64,000 nt of DNA from Neurospora crassa OR74A (Eukaryota > Ascomycota > Sordariomycetes > Sordariales > Sordariaceae). The stretch spans positions 930,001 to 994,000 of the forward strand of contig NC_026503.1 of NCBI RefSeq assembly GCF_000182925.2. The letters run 5' to 3'. Both the position numbers and the translations under genes were made by a program. Of the stretch, positions 35,848 through 46,820 are shown one piece after another. Position 1 is the first letter of the stretch. Every line of letters starts with the position of its first letter. The notes beneath the pieces are model-generated. The model was not told the DNA's origin. It did no database searches and saw only the letters and a program-made list of their open reading frames with translations.

Positions 35848-37150
35848 ATGAGTACTCCCGTGGAGCCCCAGTCGCCGGCACTTGAAACTCCAAGCGTGAC
35901 TAAAGCGAAGATATCAACCCCTGGTCCCGCATCTCCTGGGGCATCATATTCTGCTGGAAGGGCAAAGTTGCCGACATCTGCCGCCGAAGCTCCGGCAACC
36001 GAACCGATTGGTGTCCTTTCTGGCGAACATTGGCTTCAGCAAGGCCTTCCGAGGCCCGGCAAAAATGAGGATACAGACTCAGCCTTGGGAAGCGATATCG
36101 ACAGTTCAACTGCTTCGATTTCTTCAAGCATCCTGAACTACCGTACTATCAATGGCCGAACTTACCACAGCGACTCCGTAACCGACGGGGAATACTGGGG
36201 TCCTAACGATCCCAAACACATTGAAGCCCTCGATATTATCTACCACGCCTGCGATCTGATGTTTGGTGGCAAACTACATCAGGCACCGCTCATAGAGAGC
36301 AACCTTAGGAATGTAGTTGATATCGGTACAGGCTCAGGAATATGGGCTATCGACTTTGCGGACGAATACAACAACTGCAATGTGATCGGTACCGACATTT
36401 CGCCTGTCCAGCCTAGCTGGGTTCCCCCCAATCTCCAGTTCGAAATCAATGACGCTACCAAAGAGTGGGCTTTCAGGGAAAACCATTTCGATTTCATCCA
36501 TATGCAGTTTTTGAACGGGGCTTTTGGAGATTTGACAGAAGTCTACAAAGAGGCGTACCGGTGCTGCAAGCCTGGCGGCTGGCTCGAGCATTCTGATCTT
36601 TCGACAATGATCAAGTCTGACGATGGCAGTGTTCTCCCCGAGTCTGCATGGGGTCAGTGGGGTAAATTATTCGATGCGGCGGGCAGAAAAATCGGGAAAA
36701 TCATGGCGATGGCTGACAATGGCCTGATGGAGAGGGCGATGAGGGATGCCGGCTTTATAAACGTCAAAGTAAAGAATTTCAAGGTATGGTCATATTTGAT
36801 CCCCATTCATGACGGCGGGGCCCAACAAGCTTGTCGGTGAAATAAGCCCCTCACCACTGTGCCTAAGAGCAGTTGCACTGGCACGCGGAAGTTGAAGGCT
36901 AATTTGGGTGTTATAGATGCCTACCTCGCCCTGGCCAAAAGACCCGAAGCAAAAGGAAATTGGTCTCTATTATTACGCGGCGATCTCGTCTGATGTTGAA
37001 GGTGTCATGCAGTATATGTTCGCAAATGTATTGGGATGGACACAGGAGCAAATCGCGGTATTTGCTGCTTATGCGCGCAGAGAATTGAAAGATATGAGCA
37101 TACACGGATATGTAAGGTGGAAGGTGGTGTACGGTCAAAAGCCGGAGTAG
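35848..37150 (+). CDS. LaeA-like SAM-dependent methyltransferase
   Basis: Two exons, 35,848-36,783 and 36,917-37,150, joined in phase 0 across a 133-nt intron (GTATGG..TTATAG, with GCTAAT as branch candidate), give 389 residues. The N-terminal 80 residues are Ser/Pro/Ala-rich and look disordered. SAM motif I is VVDIGTGSGIW at about residue 156, followed by the acidic GTDISPVQPSWVPPN segment typical of LaeA and its many fungal relatives; CCKPGGWLEHSDL follows. The splice restores the family's MP.SPWPKDPKQKEIG block. LaeA itself is a nuclear regulator of secondary metabolism; most paralogs, probably including this one, have unknown substrates. The start lies in a good context (AGCCATGAG). It is the first gene beside the RIP island and is itself not mutated. 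Confidence 0.88.
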
Positions 37151-37741
37151 GGGAGATAAGAATAAGAGTATTGAAAGATGTTCCATAAGCGAAAGTACAG
37201 ACTCAAGGCATGGGAGAAGATGCATAGAGGTAGTTGTGTTAGAGACGTGATTTCTCAGCTGGAGAGTACCTAACATACCCAATAGATGTTCGCGTACCTA
37301 GGTAGGGTTTTTGATATTCAAATCGGCTACGGCTTTGATAATTCGATTTGCGTCTTTTTGCACGCGCTCTGGTCTTACTTTGTTGACTGCTACTGGACTC
37401 TGTCGACCGACACTGCGTTAGCTGCATTAATGCGGTCTTCAGTTGTAGATGACTGGAGTGAACTTGGTCACAGGCTCTAAAGTGATGAAAACTTCTAGTA
37501 TAGTTGGGCAAAATTACAACAAATAGTAGTGTATCTAGGGACAACCCAATCCACTACCTATAGCAAAGTTTAGGAACAAGAAATAATGCCTAGTTTAGAC
37601 CTGCAGATATTGAGATGAGTTTATGGATGGAGGAGGTTTGTGGAGTGGAATAAGGTGCGATTACAGCTGCTCCGACGAGCAAAGAATCACTCCTCCAGAA
37701 TATAGGTTTTTTTTGCGAAGCATAATTCTAATAACCAATCA
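37151..37741. other. Intergenic
   Basis: Open frames on both strands here (37,239-37,544 minus; 37,286-37,480 plus) overlap each other and carry no recognisable domain. It holds the 3' region of the methyltransferase gene and the 5' flank of the tRNA gene. Confidence 0.4.
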
Positions 37742-37831
37742 GGGCCGCTGGTCTAGTGGTATGATTCTCGCTTAGGGTTCAATCCTGAGCATTCTTGCGA
37801 GAGGTCCCGGGTTCAATCCCCGGGTGGCCCC
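37742..37831 (+). tRNA. tRNA-Pro (anticodon AGG) with 18-nt intron
   Basis: The acceptor stem GGGCCGC pairs with GTGGCCC (one G-T pair), leaving C37831 as discriminator. The anticodon stem CTCGC/GCGAG encloses loop TTAGGG-T, with anticodon AGG at 37,774-37,776. The intron is 37,778-37,795, one base after the anticodon, the canonical position. The T-stem CCGGG/CCCGG closes a TTCAATC loop. The A box is at 37,749-37,759, the B box at 37,810-37,819, and a T6 Pol III terminator lies at 37,836-37,841. The intron start recreates a second B-box match, GGTTCAATCC, at 37,776-37,785. Confidence 0.95.
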
Positions 37832-38340
37832 ATCATTTTTTCCGATGTGCTCTTTTTGTTCCTTTTCCTTGTAGCATTTTTCATACATCTTCCATCTGTC
37901 CTTTTCGTCTCGCTGTGTATGCCGGTTGCTCTGATATTTATGAGTTGTATAGCATTCATTGACTATGTCTTCGCTTCCATGGCTTGGTTCGTCTCTTCGT
38001 GAGCTAACTGCCAAGAAAAACCCACGCGACGTTGGATGATCTGCTACTTCCTTGGATTCAATGCAACAGCTTGACCTATACAAACAACTAAAAAGATATC
38101 GAGTAGATCACTGCATCGTTGGGTCCAATAGGTCTCGCATATGCAAGGATTTCGAGCTCTCTATCACAAATAGCATCTTCCTTCCCAAGCTACTCCCCTG
38201 TTCATTTGTCTCTCTTTTCATCCCTTCCTCGCGAACCGTGGGTACTCTCCATCAGCGGCATGTCAGCTACCCTGCACCCGATAACGTTTCGGTCGAAAGC
38301 GCGATAGGACGCTTTGTCTCTTGGAAATTATCGGAGCACA
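37832..38340. other. Intergenic, upstream of CorA-like gene
   Basis: This is 509 bases between the tRNA and the transporter start. The frame upstream of the chosen ATG stays open only as far as a TTG at 38,314, with no in-frame ATG. No motif was recognised. Confidence 0.4.
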
Positions 38341-40470
38341 ATGGGATCCAGGTCGCCCAGTCATGTTGATAACCTCGGGGTGCAAAACTACGCCGGTCGC
38401 GATCGCAGTCGCAGTCGCGATTTTGTTGCTGAAAACAACGAGGCAATCCCGGATGTGGGAAAATATCACAACGCCCGTGACTTCGCTGCACTAGAAACAC
38501 GGCCAGCACCGTCCATGACCCTGGAAGGAGCGGTTGGAGATGGGGAGGGTGGTAGATTAAGTGACGACCAATGGTCGAGGCCTCACGTATACTATCCATT
38601 TGACAACCCAATGGGCACTAACCCGGTCCGCATGGACATTCCGTCCACCGTATCTACCGCGGATCTTCCCAACGTCCGCCGTCGTTCGACTGTTCGCTCT
38701 GGTATTTTCAAGACCGTTGACGACTTCCAGGACTTTGATGTTGGTGGGCCTGGCTGGCACCGTACGCTGATATCCTACACCCGGCTTCCCAAGTCGCATG
38801 CTAATTGTAATTCTATGTAGCTGGCGCAGAACCAGGGCTGGATCCGAGGAAGGCTGATGGAGGACATGCCTCGATGCCTATTCTTAGTGTACCATGTGAT
38901 ATTACCGTGGTCGATTTCTCACACGATTGCCTTGCGACATATAGGCGCAATAACGAAACGCTCGCTTCATTTATAAGCCTGCCCCCGCCGGAATGGATCA
39001 AATGCCGCTGGATCAGCGTCAATGGTCTGAGCTGGGATGTCATCCAGCTACTGGGTCGGCACAAGAACCTGCATCGACTTGCTGTCGAAGATCTTTTAAA
39101 CACGCGCAACAGAACCAAAGCTGAATGGTGTGTATATGCGTGCGGACCCTTCATCAACTCGGTCATGATCTGACGACGAATTTAGGTTCCCAACTCATGT
39201 TTTTATTGTCTTGACTCTCCAGAAACTTGTTCGCATACAGAACTTAGATGCACAAGAAAGCGAATCAAAATATGTTGATTGCGATAAAGCGAACAATGGG
39301 AGAAATGGTGAGTTGGGTGGCGATGGCGGTCCTAACCTCTATAGCCGCCTGAAAGAATATTACACCCGCGCAAGAAATGTTTTCCTGGACCGGAAGCTCG
39401 GGAGTGGGAATCCCAATCTACCACCTAGTCCTCGCGGCCAGACCGGCTCCTCACCAAGCTCCATCCGCAATTTAAATCTTCACGGGCTTCGGACACTACA
39501 GACATACCACTCGAGATGGGATGAGCCACGCACTCATTACATGGAACAACACTCAGCCTTAATGTCTAGGGATCTTGCCGTTGCCTGCGAACAGGTAGCT
39601 ATGTTCGTTACTCAAGATAACACTATTATCAGTTTCTTCGAGTGTTCGGCTCAAGACGTCGAGGCTCCCATCATTCGCCGTCTCCAAACCAAGGATACCA
39701 TCATCCGGCAGTCTTGCGACGCTTCAATGGTTTGCCAGGCTATCATTGACGCCATCATTGACCTAGCGATGCCAGTGACGACGTGCTATACCGAAGTTAT
39801 TGGCGATCTCGAGCTCGACGTGCTTACCAAACCCAATATCAAGCACACCAAAAGCCTTTACATTCTCGTCACTGAGATGAACAAGATGCTGAGCTTTATA
39901 AACCCAGTGATTACTCTCATAAGCGCTCTACGCGACCACAAAACAAATATGTCACAAGAAGCAGCAACCAGAAATCTCCAAGACCCGAGTCATGGCGTCA
40001 TCATCACACCGACAACTTACATCTATCTTGGAGATGTTCTTGATCACTGCCTCTTGATCACTGATACATTGACCCAGCTGAAGGGCTCGGCTGAGGGCAT
40101 GATTGATCTCATCTTCAACACGATATCGGCAAACCAAAATGAGTCGATGAAGCAACTTACGATAGTCACCATCATCTTCCTTCCCCTGACGTTCCTTACC
40201 GGGTACTTTGGTCAAAACTTTGAACACTTTCCCGGGCCAAATCACTCGATTGACTACTTGTGAGTAACCCTCCCTACATGCCTCTGTTAGTCACTTCTCT
40301 GCTAATCTCGAAACTGTAGCTGGAAAATTGCGGTCCCTGTGGTGTTGGCCACTGGGCTCCTACTACTGGCACAGGCCATACACGATTACTGCAGATCGTG
40401 GGTGCAACAGCTCCGTATCGGGCAGTTGAAAAGGGCGCGGAAGAGGCGTCGAGGAAAGAAGCAGGTGTAG
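38341..40470 (+). CDS. CorA-type divalent cation transporter, GQN variant
   Basis: Four exons (38,341-38,761; 38,821-39,127; 39,186-40,259; 40,320-40,470) encode 650 residues. Each splice restores family sequence: GWHPGAEPGLDP at junction 1, AEWFPTHVFIVLTLQKL at junction 2 and DYFWKIAVPVVLA at junction 3. The long cytosolic N-terminal domain is followed by a LIFNTISANQNE helix and two membrane segments near the C-terminus: IVTIIFLPLTFLTGYF, and the one in exon 4. The pore signature after the first segment is GYFGQNF (residues 582-588), where CorA/Alr1/Mnr2 transporters have GMN. The tail ends with a basic KRARKRRRGKK segment. The likely role is Mg2+ or related metal transport at the plasma or vacuolar membrane, but the Met-to-Gln change makes substrate uncertain. 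Confidence 0.9.
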
Positions 40471-41019
40471 ATGTGTAGAGCTAGCTCTCCGTTCAAGGTC
40501 GTCAGTCAGGTAGCTGAGATCTTACTGTCCCTGGTCACATTGTATTGATATACGCTGCGTAGAACAGCGGGTTACCTGTTCTGAGTTCGGCATCATTGGG
40601 AAGCTTATCGCCTCCAGTTTATGACCTTGTATTTCTGCGTAAGTTCTTATGGATGTACGTACTGACTGGACCTCGAAAACTGTGTGGGGCGTAATACTTT
40701 TAAAGCCGATGAAGTTATTTAGACGGCGTCACAAGTGCTACGCTGGGAGCTCTTCTTGCAGGCAGATACCCATATGAAGCATTCGGCCCTGTTCGACACT
40801 CAAGCCTTAAAGCGCTTTACCCTTGTTGTGGTACCGGATTTCCCAGCCGGATTCGTCGTGTTTGCAACTTTTAGACAACTCAATTAGACAGTTACTCACT
40901 GAGTTGTAAAAAGAACAAGCAACGTGAGTCAATTTACAGACGACCGAGACTAATGAACATACCTAGCCCTGGCCTGCCAAATTCATGGAATAACTACAGC
41001 TGATATACATACTACATCA
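40471..41019. other. Intergenic
   Basis: This is 549 bases with no open frame of note. It holds the 3' end of the transporter gene and possibly decayed 5' parts of the aldehyde dehydrogenase relic. Confidence 0.4.
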
Positions 41020-42048
41020 ATAGACTGTCCCAACTGAGCCCGGACGGCGCCACCTTCCCTATCAACAACCCGATGACGGGTCAGCACATATACATTTGCG
41101 CATTAGCCTCTGTCGATGACTACAGTCTTGCCATCAAAACTGCCTACGAGGTATACCGGTCACGGTCGAAGACAGGTCCTACTGCTCAACGACGGTCTTC
41201 TGGAGGCTGCCGACATACTCGAGTTGTACTTACACTGCTAGTATAGCAGTGAAATAGTATCCCAGGAGACCTCGGCGCGCGCCAGGTTGACGAGTTAAAA
41301 TCAACAATCACTCCATCGCCGGGACACTGAGGGAAATTGCCGGTCGGGCCGCTCAGATACGAGACGAAATCATCCAGACGGATCGGCCTTGGACGACGGC
41401 ATTCATGAGAGACGGCTGGTCGGGGTCGTGTTTGGAACAGCTCCTTGGAACGCCCCAGTACCTAACTAATGTGGAGCTTGCCCCAAGCTTGTGATTATTT
41501 TCAAGCGCTGATAAGTATCAATAGGTCATTTCCACGGCAAAAGCGGTGGCCCGTTCTGTCATTTGCGGGAACACAATCGTGTTGAAGCCATTTGAGTCCA
41601 GCCTTTAAAGCCGGCACCAGCAAGACGTGTCATTGACCTGGTCAAGTCAGCGGTTCATGGCGGCGGCACGAAGCTGCTTGCGGGTGACCTTAAAATCACG
41701 GGTCCCAACAAGATCATTCTGAGGCCCCATGAAGACGGAATCAGAGTCGTTTGGTTTTCGTCATGATCCTCCTCAAATTCGAACCCGATGAGGAAGCAGC
41801 TGCGCTGACCCACGATAGTGAGTTTTTGCTTTGTGCAAGCGTTGGCTTGAGGGAGTTTATCAGAGCATTGGACATTGCGAGGCAGTTCGGGCAGGTGCTT
41901 GTCAGATCAACGGGCCTGCCGTGTATGTCGAGGCAACTCTGCCCCAAAAGGGACTGGTGGAAGCAGTGGCTATGGTCTGTTCGATGGCACGGCCGGGGTT
42001 AGGGCCTTCACGGATAGGAAGATTGTTACGTCCCCACCTCCAAGCTGA
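41020..42048 (+). pseudogene. Aldehyde dehydrogenase relic (salicylaldehyde/vanillin DH-like)
   Basis: Aldehyde dehydrogenase blocks occur in correct order but in different frames. They are FPINNPMTGQHIY (about 41,056), GTLREIAGRAAQIRDEII (about 41,320), VICGNTIVLKPFE (about 41,560), VIDLVKSAVHGGGTKLLAG (about 41,620), FEPDEEAAALTHDSEF (about 41,770), QINGPAVYVEATLPQKG (about 41,900) and GTAGVRAFTDRKIV ending at the TGA of 42,046-42,048. The block that should hold the catalytic Glu and Cys, between VLKPFE and VIDLVKS, is missing, so the enzyme is dead beyond its frameshifts. The wording resembles bacterial and fungal salicylaldehyde or vanillin dehydrogenases. Decay is by indels rather than by RIP, since CpA and TpG are normal. 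Confidence 0.75.
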
Positions 42049-43212
42049 GATATACTTTCTGACGTAGTGCGAGTCATGACTTCTTGACCTCATTCTATAT
42101 GACGGTATCAACGTTACAATGGGCTGATGGTCTCTATCTCCCAGCGTGAAATGTGAAGAATGGGTAACTCCGACGATTGGCTATCCATGACGACAATACG
42201 TAGAAATGATTGTCTAGGCTTACGGAAGTGCGGTGCCGGATCGAGAAGCTGAGGGAAATTCGGCCTTATCATGAAGCTTAATCATCCCCCAGGCTATTCC
42301 CATGCTCTCTACACTACACTAGCGCTTCAGCCGACCACCTGACTCTGGTGAATACGAGGACTCGGCTAGTGTAGTGAGGTACTGTGGTGTAAATATTGGT
42401 GCTTGGATTACTCAGGTTCCATCAAAGGCGGCGCATACCGGCGGCGCTGTACAGTTAACCCCTAGTGCGTCAGTTAGCGCAGGTTTTCAAGACGCACTCT
42501 ACGCAACTCAACCACCATTCCACCAAATTCAATAGAAGGAGCTCGTATCAACTAGATATTCTTGGACGCGCATATACCAACTTCATTCAACTGTCAGCTA
42601 TTACTGGTGTTGTCAAGCCGTTTTTCTGTGAATTTTGCAGACCTCCGTTGCAAGAACCACACTAACAGACTGTATCTGTCGCCACAGGCGACCATAACCG
42701 GATTTCCCATTTATTGGGTCACTGATGATCGGATAAGCTGGTGTGGTCGACCCTGCAAGGGCCTCCAGTGGAATCGTGCAGAATCGGCCTGTTCGGGATG
42801 GAGAACTGCACAACCACGACATTAACCACATGGGCCGATGCTGATCGATGTCAGCGCGGAGAAACATGTGCTGGGTGGTCCAATCATGCGCTTGGTTATG
42901 GAGAAAAGAGGCTGACCAAGGCCTCGGAAAGGTTACCTGAGATCGCTGCTACCAACGTTAGTCTATCAGCCAAGCGGTGCCACGGAATACGATACGAGAC
43001 ATTCCACTAAAAGACTTTACCCATTGGGCACGCTGCTGTGAAGATGGGCCCTCGGCTGAGGTGCTAGGTGAGGATCTTGACGATCCTGCAGTGACACCAG
43101 CAAGACAGGTTAACCGCCTAGTGATATAAATGTCGGGTCGCTGCCCTCTGCTTTGTGTCCGATGGTGGTAGAACCGAAATCATCACCAGAATCTCACTCA
43201 TCGATCTTAGCC
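42049..43212. other. Intergenic with a 12-bp inverted repeat
   Basis: This is 1.16 kb without a recognisable gene. Open frames between 42,465 and 43,010 overlap on both strands and contain no motif I know. CACTACACTAGC at 42,312-42,323 and GCTAGTGTAGTG at 42,365-42,376 form a perfect 12-bp inverted repeat around a 41-base loop. Another decayed gene may lie here; I could not identify it. Confidence 0.4.
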
Positions 43213-44027
43213 ATGATGAAACTCACTCTCCTCAGCGCGGCTCTTCTTGCCTTCGGCGACAGCGCCGTAAACGCCTTGAGTAGCTGTGGACAGTCACAGT
43301 ACGATCCTGCTCAGGTATGTCTGATGTCGAGACACGGGTGCTGCCGGAGGAAGCCATATGACTAACACGTATGTGATAGTACGTCTGCTGGAGCGATCAG
43401 TTCCTCTGCCCCATCACGGCTGGCGAGCCCCTCTCCTTCTGCAACGGAGCGTGCTATAGCAAGTTCATGTACAAGTGCGAGAACAACGTCCTGAGCTTGC
43501 TGCCCGCTCACACTGGGACACCCTTCACCCTCAGCGTGTCGAACCCGACTTTGCCTATCGACGGCAAGCCTGTGACTGCCAGCGGTCAGCACTTGAGCCT
43601 TGCAGGCAACACTAGCACCTACTGCCCCGTCGAGGTGGTTGGTGCCGCGTGTCCTCCTGGCAACATCACGGCTTTTTTCGCCGGCAACGGTGGCCTCTCC
43701 ATGGACACCATGGTTCCCGGCGGACAGCTAGCCTATCTTGGACCGGACTGGAACATGCACTACACCCAAGCTCACTCGGCCTACATTCCTGCGGGCAGCC
43801 TAACCCAGGGCTTCGGTGCGTACGAGGGTGGTGGCTTCGTCAATCTGAACGGTAATGGCTGGGGCTGGGTTGCTTGCCCTCCTCAGGCCTCTGGCGGTGG
43901 CGGCACTGCGTGGAACCTGGTGGGAAGAAACGAAACGAACGCGGCTAGCTTGACCGCCTGCACTCCTGTCAATCTCAAGATCAACCCTCTCCCGTCCGGA
44001 ACTGTTGGTGCTTGGCAGTATACCTGA
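43213..44027 (+). CDS. Secreted protein with CBM52-like carbohydrate-binding domain
   Basis: Two exons (43,213-43,314 and 43,380-44,027) with a 65-nt intron in phase 0 encode 249 residues. Residues 1-21 are a signal peptide with a likely cleavage after VNA. Residues 25-70 follow the cysteine pattern of the CBM52 / endo-1,3-beta-glucanase carbohydrate-binding module: CG..YDPAQYVC..D.FLCPI, then CNGACYSKFMYKC. The remainder is Gly/Asn-rich, with N-glycosylation candidates (NTS, NIT, NET), and has no catalytic domain I recognise. It is probably an extracellular or wall-associated glucan-binding protein. The first of two adjacent ATGs was taken as start; the second is equally possible. Confidence 0.82.
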
Positions 44028-45351
44028 GTGTAGATTCCCGAATGCCGTCCTATAGGGGAAGAACGCTGATTGAGCAACGGAGGGGCCGTGTAGATAGTTG
44101 TAATAATACGTCATTCTGTACCACGAGATCTACGATTGTGTTCGTGTAATGTTACTCGTGGAGTTAGTGATTACGGACACGACGCGTGGTGGTCGGCATA
44201 TAGTAGCATACATACGTACACCGAGCTCGCTACTGTCTCGGAACTGTCGATGAGAGGACGGAACATTAGTGACGGTTCGAATGTTTTGATAGTCTCGCAA
44301 CGAATGGCTCTTGGACTTACAGTATAGACGCGAAGGAGTTGAGACAACTAATTTCTTCCTCTCCTCTCACCGCCACATATCTCCTATACTGTCTTGTATC
44401 AGATTGAGACACTGGAAATCAAGCCAAAGTAGGGGCCAAGCCTCGGTGGGGCAGGATCCTGCCATTGGTGAAGGGTAGATGTCGCAACTCTCGAGGCCGG
44501 GCCGCCATGTCAAAAATTAAGGCAGAGGGACGGCAAGGAAGAAAAGAGTCAAGAAGTGAAACCAACCTAACAATTGTGAAAAGACTGCGCCCGACGGCGG
44601 GGAAGATGCTAAATGCCCGTCCAGTTACCTATAGTGTACATACGTATGTACCCAGGGCAAGGGCCCACCCGAAACCTGGAGAAGGCGCTAACAGCCCTAC
44701 AGCCCGCGGGACTCACGAGCCCCCGCTAATCTACCTACAGTATGTATAAATAGGTACGTAGTGTTATAGTACACGTGTAAAGCAATGCGCCTTGTAAATG
44801 CTAGTCACTTATAGTGTAAATGTAGAGGTAGCGAACCATTTATTGCCAGAGATTTGTGTGCCTCCATCTGGATTTTTTTCTTTTTTTGGTACAAGAAGAA
44901 CACTCATAAATAGCCCAGGTGCAAGGACCCAGTAAATGCACGCGTGGGAAATGACGGGACCTGCTAGAGCGGGCTGCATTTACTAGATAGGCACATTGCT
45001 GTGGGTATGGACAGGTACCTAGGCAGCGTCACCAACCGACTCCCTCCAGGGGCATTTCAAGCCAACGCACCATGTGAAACCCCGCCGACGTGAATCGCCG
45101 AAGCATGTCAATACTAGGCTGCCATTTCCAGGCCATCATCCTCTTCCACCAAGTACATCACAACTAGGCCATACATTTGCTTGCAGGTTGCTGTTCTTCC
45201 AACTGCTGTAGAAGTCACACGCTCTTGTTCTCGTCACTCTCTATACACGCGTACTAATTCCATTCCCAAGAAGCCATGATGTCCATACCTAGACATCTCG
45301 AGCATGTTCATCATATAACTTGCAACTCTCCATTCGTAGAATCTCAATACA
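44028..45351. other. Intergenic, 1.3 kb
   Basis: No gene was recognised. A perfect 16-bp palindrome, GTACATACGTATGTAC, lies at 44,636-44,651, and TATAAATA at 44,745-44,752. A frame at 44,465-44,749 is open but has no motif. The region is rich in TACGTA-type alternating sequence. Confidence 0.4.
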
Positions 45352-46669
45352 ATGGTCGCAATGTCTGACATCCCGGCCGACACCTCTGCTTCACTTCTCA
45401 CTACGCTCGCAGATGAGATCTCGTCCAGTGCGACTCTCCTATCTTCGCATATCGAATCCAGGCGACTACCATGGCCATCTTTTTCCGCCGATGGCCCCCG
45501 GCAGCCAATCTGCGAGGACAATGAAGAAGTCTCACGGGCACGCACTGCTCTCATTGAAGCCACTAGAACCCTCCACGCCCTCGCCGTCGGGCCAGTTGAA
45601 ACTACAAAGCACTTCTGTCTCAACGAGATCTATCTCCTCGGCGCAATGCAAGTCCTGTGTCATTTCGAGATTCCACAGAACGTCCCGCTTCAAGGAACCA
45701 TCACTTTCCATCACCTTGCCTCCAAGACCGGCTTAAGCGAAGCTCTTCTTCCACGCTTTCTGCGTATGGCCATAGCAAACTTCTACTTCGCTCGCCGAAC
45801 CTGAACCAGGTCTGGTCGCCCATTCAGCCTGGTCCAAGCCACTCGCTACTGACTAGAAGATGCGCGCCTGCATCTGGCTCCGCCATGCCGAGATGCTCCC
45901 TGCCGTATCCAAGCTCGTCGACATGGTCAAGCGGTACCCCGACTCCCCTGAGCCACAGAACACAGCTTTCTCGCTGGAATTCGGAGACACTTTCTTCGGG
46001 TACAAAGAGAGATACCCCGAAAACATGGTCAAATTTGGACAATTTGTTGATGCCTTTTCCGGTGGTAGCTCCGCCGACTCGGCCGAAAGCATTGCGCGAG
46101 CCTACCCCTGGGAGACACTACCGAACAGAGCGCTCGTCGTTGATGTTGGCGGTGGCATCGGACATATCTCTGCTGCTCTTGCGCAGGCACATCCTCATCT
46201 GCGGTTTCAGGTGCAGGACTTTGAACATTTGAGAGGCGCGGCCGAGGAATTGATGGAGAGTAAGGGAGTAAAGGATAGAGTTGAGTTTGTGTCGCATAAT
46301 TTCTTTGACCCCCAACCAGAGCCAGCCAGACGAGCCGCCGTTTACTTCATGAGGAACATTGTTCACAATTGGCCTGACTTGTACTGCCAGCGAATCTTGA
46401 AACCGATTGCCGAATCTATGGGGCCGGAAAGTAGGATCGTCAACTGCGATATTGTTTTGCCCGAGCCAAATTCGGTGCCAAAGGCGCAGGACGCAGTGAC
46501 CAGGGCACTTGATTTGACTATGCTATCGATGTTCAACGCTAAAGAAAGATCTTTCGACCGGTGGAAGGAGCTGTTTGCGAGCGCCGATGGCAGGCTCGAG
46601 ATCACCGACATGGTAGGGAAGCCACGAATGAGGATGGATAGCCTGGTTGAGGCTAGGTTGTTATGTTGA
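45352..46669 (+). pseudogene. Plant/fungal-type O-methyltransferase, broken
   Basis: Two open segments make up one COMT-type (PF00891) O-methyltransferase. 45,352-45,804 encodes the N-terminal dimerisation and helix-turn-helix part (ALLPRFLRMAIANFYF). The frame then shifts by one base near 45,790-45,797; the next frame reads EPEPGLVAHSAWSK, the expected continuation, but meets TAG at 45,854-45,856 before KMRACIWLRHAEM. The rest, to 46,669, is complete: VVDVGGGIGHIS SAM motif, QDFEHL, HNFFDPQP, the catalytic-His region HNWPD, and a C-terminus of usual length. I tested GT..AG introns across the break: none both skips the TAG and restores the frame. With two lesions it is most likely a recent pseudogene; sequencing error would have to strike twice. 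Confidence 0.75.
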
Positions 46670-46820
46670 AGAGAATGTACATCATTCACATTCCAATATC
46701 ACACCTCAATTACCAGAAGATTGAAGGGGGAGGTCTAAACTTGCTCTTTTTCAGGGAGAAACACTTTCACATTGAGCTGAATATGGACTTTCCAAGTACT
46801 CACCGGCGACTCTAACCTAC

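Noticed and set aside
45764-45856. An intron rescuing the O-methyltransferase frame
   Set aside because: Donor 45,764 with acceptor 45,856 gives 93 nt, which does not restore the frame; acceptor 45,827 restores the frame but leaves the TAG and deletes conserved residues.
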